A stretch of 14,639 bases of DNA from JACZUI01 sp041599115. GTDB lineage: Bacteria; Actinomycetota; Acidimicrobiia; Spongiisociales; ZC4RG35. Shown piece by piece: positions 6,536 through 13,612 of this stretch (position 1 is its first letter; each line of letters opens with the position of its first letter). The position numbers and the translations under genes were made by a program. The DNA lies in contig JBFHXF010000048.1 of the NCBI GenBank assembly GCA_041599115.1, positions 1 through 14,639 on the forward strand. The letters are read 5' to 3'. The notes beneath the pieces are model-generated. The model ran no database searches. It worked only from the letters and a program-made list of their open reading frames with translations, and was not told where the DNA came from.

Positions 6536-8563
6536 TCAATACTTGGCGAGATCCTGGGCGTGCCGGACGATGCCCTGCGGTGTCGGGTAGATCGAGTTCT
6601 CCAGCGAGCCGGCGTAAGGCATGATCGGAACATCGGGAAGGGCGTACCGGCGAACGGGGGCGTCCAGCCACTCAAACGTCTTGTCTGCGATCTGGGCGGC
6701 GATCTCAGCCCCGTAACCGACGAATTCGTTGTCCTCGTGGACGATCAAGGCGCGCGACGTCTTCTTCACGGACGCCTCGATGGTGGGCCAGTCGAGTGGT
6801 TTGAGACTTCGCAAATCGATCACCTCAGGGCTGATTCCCAGCTCCTCGAGAAGGGGCACGGCATCCATGGCGTAATGGGCCAGGGCCCCGTAGGCGATGA
6901 TGGTGAGGTCGGTTCCCAAATGCTTAACCGCGGCTTTGCCCAGAGGGATCCGGTAGTCGCCCTCCGGGAAAGGCCCCTTGGCCAATCTGTAAAGCTTCTT
7001 TGGCTCGAGAAAGATCACCGGGTCGGGGTCTTCGAATGCAGTGTGAAGCAGACCTTTCACATCAGCCGGTGTCGAAGGGACGACGACCTTGAGGCCGGGC
7101 ACATGGGCATAGAACGCCTCGATCGACTGGCTGTGATAGAGCGCCCCGTGGATGCCGGCCCCATATGGAGTGCGGATCACTATCGGGACGTTCCAGCGGC
7201 CGTCAGATCGATAGCTGATGCGTGCTGCCTCGGAGACGATCTGGTTGAAGGCTGGGTGGATGTAGTCCGCGAATTGGATCTCGGCGATCACCCGGTACCC
7301 GGCAACCGACATGCCAATAGCCACCCCGACAATCGATGACTCGGCGATCGGCGTGTTGAAACAGCGCTTCGCCCCGAACCTTTCGGTCAGTTCTTGGGTG
7401 GCCTTGAACACGCCGCCTTTCCTCCGAGCGACATCTTCACCGAATAGAACAGCGTCCTCGTGAGACTCGAAGATCTCATGGAGAGTTCGGTTGATAGCTG
7501 TGATGAGATTGACCGTCTCTCCTTCTTGGTCGACCTCGGGTTGGGTGACCGGTGGCCCAGGCTCGATGGGTTTGGCATACACCCGGCTGGTTGGCTCGTC
7601 GGGATTTGGCGCTGCTTCAGCTTTCTCCACGGCTTCGGCGATGAGGTTGATGACCTCGGCGTCCAGTTCGGCCTCCTGGGCCTCAGTGAGCAAGCGGCTC
7701 TCGATCAGGTATTGACGAAGCCATGCCACCGGATCCCTCTTACGCCATGTCTCGACCTCTTCTCGGGTTCGGTAAAGCGTGTCGTTGTCGTCTGAGGTGT
7801 GCGCGTAGTAGCGATATGTTTCTGCCTCGATCAAAGTGGGACCGTTCCCAGACCTGGCACGCGCCACCGCCTCCTGCATGGTTTGAAGGACTTCGAGTGG
7901 ATTGTTCCCGTCAACGGCAACTCCAGGGAATCCGTAACCCTGCGCTCGATCGGCCAGGGTTCCGGCCACCTCCTCCTCGGATGGCACCGAAATGGCGTAC
8001 TGGTTGTTCTCGATGACGAATATCAGCGGGAGCTTGTGAATCCCCGCCCAGTTCATGGCCTCGTGCCAGTCTCCTTCGGAAGTCGATCCTTCTCCTCCGA
8101 AGACCACGACGATCTCATCCCCGCCGCGCGTCTTCATGGCGTGAGCAATACCCGCGGCATGGGGGTATTGGGGTCCGATTACCGAAGACTGGGTCAGTAC
8201 ACGCCGGTCGGCGTCGGACCAGTGCCCGGGAAGCTGACGGCCTCCTGACATCGAGTCGGTCTTCTTGGCGAAGACGGCGAGGAACACGGCTTCAGGGTCG
8301 AAACCCCAGGCGAGCGCGACTCCCATGTCCCGGTAGTAGGGCAGGATCCAATCCCTCTCTTTGTCGAGGGCGAATACCGAGGCCACCTGGATTGCCTCAT
8401 GACCTGAGGCACCCAGCACAAAGGCTGCTCGCCCCTGCCGCTGCAGAGCCCACATTCGGTCATCGACTCTGCGTGCCAGCAGCATCAGCCGGTACATCTC
8501 AACGATCTGTTCGTCCCTGAGCCCCAGATCGGTGTGGCTGAGGTTGTTGTCCAGTGTCTGCAT
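6536..8563 (-). CDS. Branched-chain 2-oxo acid dehydrogenase E1, fused alpha and beta subunits
   Basis: The product is a thiamin-diphosphate decarboxylase that starts conversion of 2-oxo acids to acyl-CoA and hands the acyl group to a lipoyl E2. At 675 residues it joins both E1 subunits in one chain. The alpha part (about 15-325) carries the TPP motif GEG (157-159, GDG-type) through N186-N187, and the AHTSDDNDTLYRT loop (254-266) resembling the HSTSDDSSAYR loop of branched-chain E1-alpha. After a Pro/Glu-rich linker (about 318-350) comes the beta part, with GEDVARRKGGVFKAT (375-389), IQFADYIHPAFNQ (429-441) and RTPYGAGIHGALYHSQS (464-480). The loop and the adjacent amino-acid dehydrogenase favour branched-chain keto acids over pyruvate. 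ATG 8563 begins seven bases after the dehydrogenase stop, with AGGAA eleven bases upstream, so the two form an operon. E2 and E3 are not in the window. Fused E1s are known; calling it pyruvate dehydrogenase remains possible. Confidence 0.93.
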   Translation of the reverse strand: MQTLDNNLSHTDLGLRDEQIVEMYRLMLLARRVDDRMWALQRQGRAAFVLGASGHEAIQVASVFALDKERDWILPYYRDMGVALAWGFDPEAVFLAVFAKKTDSMSGGRQLPGHWSDADRRVLTQSSVIGPQYPHAAGIAHAMKTRGGDEIVVVFGGEGSTSEGDWHEAMNWAGIHKLPLIFVIENNQYAISVPSEEEVAGTLADRAQGYGFPGVAVDGNNPLEVLQTMQEAVARARSGNGPTLIEAETYRYYAHTSDDNDTLYRTREEVETWRKRDPVAWLRQYLIESRLLTEAQEAELDAEVINLIAEAVEKAEAAPNPDEPTSRVYAKPIEPGPPVTQPEVDQEGETVNLITAINRTLHEIFESHEDAVLFGEDVARRKGGVFKATQELTERFGAKRCFNTPIAESSIVGVAIGMSVAGYRVIAEIQFADYIHPAFNQIVSEAARISYRSDGRWNVPIVIRTPYGAGIHGALYHSQSIEAFYAHVPGLKVVVPSTPADVKGLLHTAFEDPDPVIFLEPKKLYRLAKGPFPEGDYRIPLGKAAVKHLGTDLTIIAYGALAHYAMDAVPLLEELGISPEVIDLRSLKPLDWPTIEASVKKTSRALIVHEDNEFVGYGAEIAAQIADKTFEWLDAPVRRYALPDVPIMPYAGSLENSIYPTPQGIVRHAQDLAKY

Positions 8564-8570
8564 CTGGCAG

Positions 8571-9653
8571 TCAGTTCCTGTCGTCGCCGCTGCGTCGAAA
8601 CCGCCTCAGATCCCCAATCTCCTGTATGCGGCGCTCGGCAACCTTTATCGCGGCTTGGTTTGGGCTGATTCCCTCGGCAGTTGACGTCTGGAGGATTCTC
8701 ATCGTGGCGTCGTATATCGAGTCGACGCGGTGCAGAGCCCTGGTTCTCGAGTAACCCTGCAACTCGTCGTACACGTTGATCAGGCCGCCCGCGTTGACGA
8801 CGAAGTCCGGGGCATACAAGATATCGCGCTCCATCAACAGCTGAGCGTCGTCGTCGGTGGCGAGTTGGTTGTTGGCGCTGCCGACGATCGCCTGGCAATT
8901 GAGTCCAGCGATGTTGTCTTTGTGGATGACCGCGCCGAGGGCACAAGGCGAGAGAATGTCGCAGTCGACGCCGAGGATCTCATCGGGGGGGACACTCTTC
9001 ACACCGTACTTCTCGGCTGCTGCCTCGATGGCGGGTTCGTAAGCGTCAGAAACGATCACCTCGGCCCGGTTTTCCACTAGAAGTTGGACGAAAGCGGAGC
9101 CCACCTTGCCGACACCCTGGACGGCGAAACGCCGCAATGACACGTCGGGATCACCCCATAGGGTCTGACAGACCGCCCGGGTGGCAGCATATAGACCCCG
9201 GGCTGTCACCGGCGAGGGGTCGCCTGCTCCACCTTCGGCGACGCTGTTGCCCAGCGCCCACCGCGTCTCTCTTCTGACGATATCCATGTCTGTCGTCGTG
9301 GTCCCCACGTCCTCGGCCGTGATGTAACGGCCTTGAAGTGAATCCACGATGCGGCCGTAGGCGCGGAGGAGCCGCTCCGACTTGTCGGTCCTCGGGTCGC
9401 CGATGATGACGGCCTTGCCGCCACCCAGGTCGAGTCCTGCTGCGGCAGCCTTGAAACTCATCCCTCTCGACAGCCGGAGTACGTCTTCGAGGGCGTCGTC
9501 TTCAGTTTCATACGGAAAAAAACGGGTCCCGCCGAGAGCGGGACCGAGGGCTGTGGAGTGAATCGCAATAATTGTCTTGAGTCCGGATACGTTGTCATAG
9601 CCGTAGAGGACTTGTTCGTGTCCCTCCTGGGCCACTTCATCGAATACGACCAA
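8571..9653 (-). CDS. Leucine/valine dehydrogenase (Glu/Leu/Phe/Val dehydrogenase family)
   Basis: The enzyme is an NAD(P)-dependent oxidative deaminase that converts branched-chain amino acids to 2-oxo acids, the substrates of the E1 encoded just downstream. From TTG 9653 it is 360 residues, matching the roughly 360-370 of bacterial LeuDH and Streptomyces Vdh. GHEQVLYGYDNVSGLKTIIA and HSTALGPALGGTRF align closely with the N-terminal region of those enzymes as I recall them. The two active-site lysines are in RGMSFKAAAAG and GLDLGGGKAVIIGDP; ITAEDVGTTTTDMD follows. The nucleotide-binding glycine motif is VQGVGKVG, and GSANNQLA and the APDFVVNAGGLINV segment are typical. I chose TTG 9653 because AAGGAGGA lies seven bases upstream (9661-9668) and a TATGAT box further up (9699-9704). 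Upstream in-frame ATGs at 9719 and 9758 would add 22 or 35 residues that the family lacks; 9758 would leave only six bases to the divergent gene. Confidence 0.9.
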   Translation of the reverse strand: MVVFDEVAQEGHEQVLYGYDNVSGLKTIIAIHSTALGPALGGTRFFPYETEDDALEDVLRLSRGMSFKAAAAGLDLGGGKAVIIGDPRTDKSERLLRAYGRIVDSLQGRYITAEDVGTTTTDMDIVRRETRWALGNSVAEGGAGDPSPVTARGLYAATRAVCQTLWGDPDVSLRRFAVQGVGKVGSAFVQLLVENRAEVIVSDAYEPAIEAAAEKYGVKSVPPDEILGVDCDILSPCALGAVIHKDNIAGLNCQAIVGSANNQLATDDDAQLLMERDILYAPDFVVNAGGLINVYDELQGYSRTRALHRVDSIYDATMRILQTSTAEGISPNQAAIKVAERRIQEIGDLRRFRRSGDDRN

Positions 9654-9660
9654 GGTCCAG

Positions 9661-9668
9661 TCCTCCTT
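9661..9668 (-). promoter_or_regulatory. Shine-Dalgarno sequence deciding the amino-acid dehydrogenase start
   Basis: On the minus strand AAGGAGGA is seven bases before TTG 9653. In the longer reading these bases would be codons for Lys-Glu-Asp, so chance is possible, but the distance and match are close to ideal. Confidence 0.55.
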
Positions 9669-9698
9669 CGCAAGACGGATGTTCCGGTGCGAGACCCG

Positions 9699-9704
9699 AT
9701 CATA
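9699..9704 (-). promoter_or_regulatory. Possible -10 box of the amino-acid dehydrogenase/E1 operon
   Basis: On the minus strand TATGAT matches the -10 consensus at five of six bases. It would give a leader of about 35-40 bases containing the AAGGAGGA site before TTG 9653. No good -35 hexamer was found 16-18 bases upstream. Confidence 0.35.
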
Positions 9705-9764
9705 CCGTTCGTGCGGCATCAAGTTCTCTAGTGGTTTGTCACGGACCCGTGCCAGCATGGTGGC

Positions 9765-10502
9765 ATGACCAAGACCGCCTATCTGCGGGTCTACTCGCCC
9801 GACACGCCGAGCTCCGCTGAGCCTGTGCCCGGATTCGTTCGCTCGTACGCGATCCTTTCCGAGGTCGAGGGTGAGTCGAACTGGACCGTCAACTGGCAGG
9901 GCCGGAACCTGGTGTGTCCACGAAACCTGAGACTCCGGGTTCTCGAATCAACTGTGGCCTTCGCCAACGCCTTTGGCGGTCTCGGGGTTGGGATCATCCC
10001 AGAAGGAGCAGCACGCGCGGCTGACCGCGAGCTACGTCAGTACCAGAGGGAGTATCCAGGCCACCGGTCTCATGTGCTGACATCGGCATGGCACGTCCCC
10101 ATCCGGTGGTTCAGCGCCTTCCTGCCGGACGAGATCGAGGTCTACGAGGACAATCAAAAGGTCAGGATCAGATACCGGGTGGACCTGCCGCTTGCTAAGA
10201 CCCGGGTGCGTGAGGTGCTATCGGTTCTACAGAACTTGCAGGTATTCCACGGTCCATCGGAGGAATTGGCGCAGTTGCTCGTTTGGCTAGACCAGTTCCC
10301 CGAGGAGTCGATGGTTGAACTGGATTACGCCGACGTGTCCGATCTCTTCGACCCTCAGGATCTTGCCCTGGACGACTCCGTGGAGCTGATCCGGGATTCG
10401 GTCGATGCCCTTGCTCAGGGTGACATGATGCGCGCCGGCGAAAACTATGGCCGGGTTGTGACGCGTTGGGCCAATGCCTTCTCAGTGACCTTCTCCAGTT
10501 GA
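9765..10502 (+). CDS. Hypothetical protein, 245 residues, unknown function
   Basis: I do not recognise the family well enough to name it. The product looks like a soluble cytoplasmic protein: no signal peptide and no membrane segment is visible. The first 120 residues are mixed in character, with ...FVRSYAILSEVEGESNWTV (24-42) and an LTSAWHVPIRWFSAFL stretch (105-120). A basic strand KVRIRYRVDLPLAKTRVREV (132-151) follows. The last 75 residues are acidic and probably helical (DYADVSDLFDPQDLALDDSVELI at about 187-209, best read in two parts: DYADVSDLFD and ALDDSVELIR). It is transcribed divergently from the amino-acid dehydrogenase operon and shares its upstream region (9654-9764). ATG 9765 lacks a clear Shine-Dalgarno sequence, and a weak CAGCAT box six bases before the ATG leaves a leaderless start possible. 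A normal codon pattern and the lack of competing frames support it as a real gene. Confidence 0.78.
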   Translation: MTKTAYLRVYSPDTPSSAEPVPGFVRSYAILSEVEGESNWTVNWQGRNLVCPRNLRLRVLESTVAFANAFGGLGVGIIPEGAARAADRELRQYQREYPGHRSHVLTSAWHVPIRWFSAFLPDEIEVYEDNQKVRIRYRVDLPLAKTRVREVLSVLQNLQVFHGPSEELAQLLVWLDQFPEESMVELDYADVSDLFDPQDLALDDSVELIRDSVDALAQGDMMRAGENYGRVVTRWANAFSVTFSS

Positions 10503-10548
10503 CCGGGGCACCCTCCCGATCGCTGTGACCCCGACCGGTGAGTGCGGT

Positions 10549-10554
10549 TAGCGT
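10549..10554 (+). promoter_or_regulatory. Candidate -10 box giving a leaderless transcript of the second GNAT gene
   Basis: TAGCGT (fits TANNNT) ends seven bases before ATG 10562, so the expected transcription start falls at or beside the A of the ATG. GTGACC at 10525-10530 is a weak -35 candidate with an 18-base spacer. Leaderless mRNAs are common in actinobacteria. Confidence 0.4.
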
Positions 10555-10561
10555 GGCGCCC

Positions 10562-11194
10562 ATGTCGGAGCCCACGATCGTTGCGATACCGCCCGAGCGG
10601 CTGGAAAGTGTCGTCGAGGTTCTTGTCGAGTCTTTCTTCAACTACCCCACGATGCGATACATCCTGCAGGGTTCCGGTGCGCAGTACCCGCAGCGGCTCC
10701 GTTCCATAGTTCAGAATCTCGTCGACCGGCGATCGGCCGCGGGTACCCCGATTCTGGGGGTTGACGTTGGGACAGTCCCCACCCTGGCAGCGGCGGCACT
10801 TATCGACCCACCGGTGAGGCGTCTGCCCCGGACCTCTTCTGAGCGGTCTGCCCTCGGCCAGGAGATCGGGTCTTTAGCGCTGGAGCGATTGGAGTCGGTC
10901 GAGGGAACCGTCCGACCATTGCGTCCCGATTTTGGTTTCTACAATCTGTTGTTGGTTGGCGTGGTCTCGGCCTATCGGGGTCGGGGCTTTTCTCGCCTGC
11001 TGGTCGATCGTGTGGTCGAGATGTCGGTGCAGGACCCGGATTCTCAGGGGGTGCTGCTTACCACCGAGCATGAGGACAATGTGGCGTTGTACGAGTCGAT
11101 GAGCTTTCGCGTCTTGGGCGAGGTCCACACGCCCGATCGCCGGCTGTTCAGTTGGACCATGTTTCGGCCCGACTCCGCCAGATTTGACAGGTAG
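10562..11194 (+). CDS. GNAT-family N-acetyltransferase
   Basis: The product is a 210-residue acetyl-CoA-dependent acetyltransferase of unknown substrate. The acetyl-CoA pyrophosphate-binding motif A is LLVGVVSAYRGRGFSRLL (residues about 130-147), with R139-G140-R141-G142-F143-S144 matching the R-x-x-G-x-(G/A) loop except Ser at the last site. The late GNAT strand-helix is LLTTEHEDNVALYESMSF (165-182), where asparagine and tyrosine sit as in many catalytically competent GNATs. The N-terminal half is more divergent. I chose ATG 10562 over an upstream in-frame GTG at 10538, because a TANNNT box ends seven bases before the ATG and would lie inside the longer reading. A 59-base gap separates it from the preceding gene, and a 50-base gap enclosed by an inverted repeat separates it from the next. 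No role in the neighbouring pathways can be deduced. Confidence 0.86.
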   Translation: MSEPTIVAIPPERLESVVEVLVESFFNYPTMRYILQGSGAQYPQRLRSIVQNLVDRRSAAGTPILGVDVGTVPTLAAAALIDPPVRRLPRTSSERSALGQEIGSLALERLESVEGTVRPLRPDFGFYNLLLVGVVSAYRGRGFSRLLVDRVVEMSVQDPDSQGVLLTTEHEDNVALYESMSFRVLGEVHTPDRRLFSWTMFRPDSARFDR

Positions 11195-11244
11195 CCTCGG
11201 AGTTGGATCAAGGGTTTCCGAAGGGGTAAACAGGTGTCCGAGGC
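11194..11244 (+). repeat. 8-bp inverted repeat spanning the whole intergenic gap between the GNAT and membrane-protein genes
   Basis: GCCTCGGA (11194-11201) and its exact reverse complement TCCGAGGC (11237-11244) enclose 35 bases. The left arm includes the last base of the GNAT stop codon and the right arm ends one base before GTG 11245. The stem would place the start codon directly beside a helix; a regulatory role is inference. A perfect TTGACA hexamer at 11184-11189 lies just upstream but has no good -10 partner. Confidence 0.4.
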
Positions 11245-11961
11245 GTGACCAGCTGGAGCCAGGCGGAATGGCCGGTCGGGGTGCGAAAGGCAGTGACAAT
11301 GGCCGCGGTCGCAGGGTATGGGGTTGCCCTGGCCGGGCTGATTCTTCCGATTCGCGCCGGGGAGCAATCGTTTCGGGCGGAGATACCGACTGCGGTGCTG
11401 ATAGCCACGGTCATCGCGGTGCCGCCGACCCTGGCCGCATTGAGCATGCGAGGGCGAGTCCTGATGTTGCTGCCAGCGGGTCTGCTGGGCATTGCCGGTC
11501 TGCTGGGTCTGCTCTCCGTTCTGGGGTTTCTGCTGATCATTCCGGGTCTTATCTGGTTGTGGGCATATCTGAAGTTGGCTCCATCAGGGCGATATCCGAG
11601 AAAGTTCGCGATGGCGGCTGTTCCACTTCTATGGGTCGGCGCTGTCGCCGGGCTCTTTGTTCACATCGATCCCCTATGCGAGCAGCTTCTCGCCGATGGC
11701 TCGGTGGTCCGAATCGATCCGGCCGGGAGGGGTTTCAAGACCGGATGGGCCTGGGATATCGATACGTCGACTTTCAGTGGATCCGGAAGCGGCTCTGACA
11801 TGGTGGTTTCCGAGAGTTGTACTTCTGACATAGTCGTTCCGTGGGAAATGGCGGCTTCCGTGATTCTCTCCGCAACCGCCGTCGGCGTTGCTTGGCTCCT
11901 TGCCGGCGTCGGGGCGTCTTCGGAGCCGGGCCTTGTCGTCGAAGGTCACGGATCGGCTTGA
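11245..11961 (+). CDS. Polytopic membrane protein with a large extracytoplasmic loop, unknown function
   Basis: The family is not recognised. The 238-residue product has probable membrane segments at about 16-36, 47-67, 72-109 (a hydrophobic hairpin, two passes), 121-140 and 202-223. Between the last two lies a hydrophilic stretch of about 60 residues (141-201) containing two cysteines (C145 and C192), which could form a disulfide if exported, and a flexible SGSGSGS linker at 178-184. The GTG start at 11245 has a weak AGGTG eight bases upstream; ATG 11299 has GAAAGG eight bases upstream and is a serious alternative, losing 18 residues before the first membrane segment. The stop overlaps the TTG of the acyl-CoA synthetase gene (TTGA, 11958-11961). 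This coupling suggests a shared process, perhaps at the membrane with fatty or organic acids, but that is inference. Confidence 0.72.
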   Translation: MTSWSQAEWPVGVRKAVTMAAVAGYGVALAGLILPIRAGEQSFRAEIPTAVLIATVIAVPPTLAALSMRGRVLMLLPAGLLGIAGLLGLLSVLGFLLIIPGLIWLWAYLKLAPSGRYPRKFAMAAVPLLWVGAVAGLFVHIDPLCEQLLADGSVVRIDPAGRGFKTGWAWDIDTSTFSGSGSGSDMVVSESCTSDIVVPWEMAASVILSATAVGVAWLLAGVGASSEPGLVVEGHGSA

Positions 11962-13535
11962 ACCAGCCTCTCCTTTCCAGACGCGTCGGATCGAGCTATC
12001 AGTCGCTGCGACGGTCATTCATCTGGGATATTCCGAAACGATTCAACATGGGGGTTGCCTGTTCGGATTCTCAGGACCCCGGGTCACCGGCGTTGCGGAT
12101 GGTGGAAAAGGACGGGACCAGTTCATCGATCAGCTTTGGCGAGGTCGCCCAGATGTCGGACCGGCTCGCCGGGGGGTTGAGAGCATTCGGAGTTGAGCCA
12201 GGGGATCGGGTAGCGATCGTGTTGCCTCAGTCCCTGGAGACGGCGCTGTGTCATCTGGCCTTGTGGAAGTTGGGCGCCATCTCCTTGCCACTGGCCTCGT
12301 TGTTCGGCCCCGACGCCCTGGCATACCGCTTATTGGACTCGGGGGCAAAAGCGGTGATCACCAACGATGCCAACTTGGCAAAGGTCCAAGAGGCTGCTCC
12401 CGAGATCCGGATTGTCCGGATCGGCGAAGAGTTCGATGCCTTGGCCAGGGCCAATCCGATAGACACAGCAGTTGACACCACGGCAGAGGACCCGGCGTAT
12501 CTGATCTACACGTCTGGGACAACCGGCCAGCCCAAAGGTGCTCTCCATGCCCACCGGTCCCTCTTCGGCCATCTTCCGGGATTCGAGTCGTATTACGAAT
12601 TTGCCCCACAGCCCGGGGATTTGATCTGGACGCCCGCCGACTGGGCGTGGATAGGGGGTCTGATGGACGTCCTCATCCCTGCCTGGTATTTCGGAATGGA
12701 GGTTCTGACCGTTGATCGCGATTTCGACCCCGTGACCTGCGCCGACCTCATGGCTGAGCATCGAGTCACCCTCGCTTTTCTGCCGCCAACCGCTCTGAAA
12801 ATGATGCGGGCGGCCGGCGTCTCTCGAACGGATCTCGCCCTGCGGTCGATCTTCACGGGCGGAGAACCATTGGGCGAGGAGGTCCTCAAATGGGCGGAGA
12901 CGGGCCTGGGTACTCGAATCAACGAGGGCTATGGGCAGACCGAGTGCAATCTGGTAGTTGGCAACTGTGGGTCGGTATGGCCGGTTCGCCCCGGCTCAAT
13001 GGGGCGGGCTCTTCCCGGTCACGAGGTGGTGGTGCTCGGCGAAGCGGGCCAGCGTCTGGTCGGCGAGGAAGGTGAGATCTGCGTCCTTTCGCCCGATCCG
13101 GTGATGATGCTCCGATACTGGAACCGACCTGAGGCCACTGAGGCCAAGTATCGGCAAGGCTGGCTCCTCACTGGTGACCTTGGCGTCGAGGACGATGAGG
13201 GTTACCTGTGGTTTCGCAGCCGGAAGGACGATGTCATCTTGTCGATGGGCTATCGGATCGGGCCGGGTGAGATCGAAGAGTCCTTGATGGGCCATCCGGC
13301 CGTCGCCATGTGTGCGGTCGTCGGGATACCGGACGACATCAGGGGGCAGGTTCCCTCAGCCTTCGTTGTCTTGCGTGACGGATACGGGGGCTCGGCCGAC
13401 CTTGCGGAGGCACTCCAGTCGCACGTGAGAACGCGCCTGGCGCCCCATGAGGTGCCCCGCAAGGTGACGTTCGTCACAGACCTTCCCCGAACCACCACCG
13501 GCAAGATAATGCGCCGGGCCCTGCGAGACGCCTGA
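11958..13535 (+). CDS. AMP-forming acyl-CoA synthetase (medium-chain/acetyl-CoA-synthetase-like)
   Basis: The enzyme activates a carboxylic acid with ATP and CoA through an acyl-adenylate. ANL-superfamily motifs are all present: P-loop YTSGTTGQPKG (184-194), WTPADWAWIGGL (224-235), EGYGQTE (323-329), the TGD motif (405-407), the hinge region with R422 and GYRIGPGEIEESL (431-443), and the catalytic lysine in TTTGKIMRRALRD (K516). The N-terminus (YQSLRRSFIWDIPKRFNMGV, 14-33) is typical of the ACSM-like medium-chain synthetases, and the TTG start at 11958, which overlaps the preceding stop by four bases, keeps that conserved region. At 525 residues it is near the usual 530-560. An earlier in-frame start at 11841 would only add Arg-rich sequence read from the neighbouring gene and is rejected. 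Acid chain length cannot be told from sequence alone. A hairpin at 13564-13591 follows the stop. Confidence 0.92.
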   Translation: MNQPLLSRRVGSSYQSLRRSFIWDIPKRFNMGVACSDSQDPGSPALRMVEKDGTSSSISFGEVAQMSDRLAGGLRAFGVEPGDRVAIVLPQSLETALCHLALWKLGAISLPLASLFGPDALAYRLLDSGAKAVITNDANLAKVQEAAPEIRIVRIGEEFDALARANPIDTAVDTTAEDPAYLIYTSGTTGQPKGALHAHRSLFGHLPGFESYYEFAPQPGDLIWTPADWAWIGGLMDVLIPAWYFGMEVLTVDRDFDPVTCADLMAEHRVTLAFLPPTALKMMRAAGVSRTDLALRSIFTGGEPLGEEVLKWAETGLGTRINEGYGQTECNLVVGNCGSVWPVRPGSMGRALPGHEVVVLGEAGQRLVGEEGEICVLSPDPVMMLRYWNRPEATEAKYRQGWLLTGDLGVEDDEGYLWFRSRKDDVILSMGYRIGPGEIEESLMGHPAVAMCAVVGIPDDIRGQVPSAFVVLRDGYGGSADLAEALQSHVRTRLAPHEVPRKVTFVTDLPRTTTGKIMRRALRDA

Positions 13536-13563
13536 GGAATCGGCGGCTCAGGGCAGACGTGAA

Positions 13564-13591
13564 ATGGAGGGCCGGGTATCCGACCCTCCAT
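13564..13591. terminator. Hairpin between convergent genes, possible bidirectional terminator
   Basis: ATGGAGGG (13564-13571) pairs perfectly with CCCTCCAT (13584-13591). Inside, after one mismatch, CGG (13573-13575) pairs with CCG (13580-13582) around a GTAT loop. It lies 28 bases after the acyl-CoA synthetase stop and 21 bases past the stop of the converging repeat-protein gene. There is only a short TTTC stretch on the minus strand and none on the plus strand, so it is an L-shaped rather than a T-tract terminator. Placement is the main support. Confidence 0.7.
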
Positions 13592-13612
13592 CACTATCGA
13601 GACAGTCCTGGA

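Noticed and set aside
6443..7339. 298-codon plus-strand open frame beginning in the palindromic repeat
   Set aside because: It runs antisense through the conserved E1-beta region, which has clear family motifs; no recognisable motif in the antisense product.
11184..11208. Promoter with a perfect TTGACA hexamer at 11184-11189
   Set aside because: The hexamer lies in the end of the GNAT coding sequence and no acceptable -10 follows at 16-18 bases.
11841..11957. N-terminal extension of the acyl-CoA synthetase
   Set aside because: Arg-rich out-of-frame reading of the upstream membrane-protein gene; the family N-terminus begins after TTG 11958.
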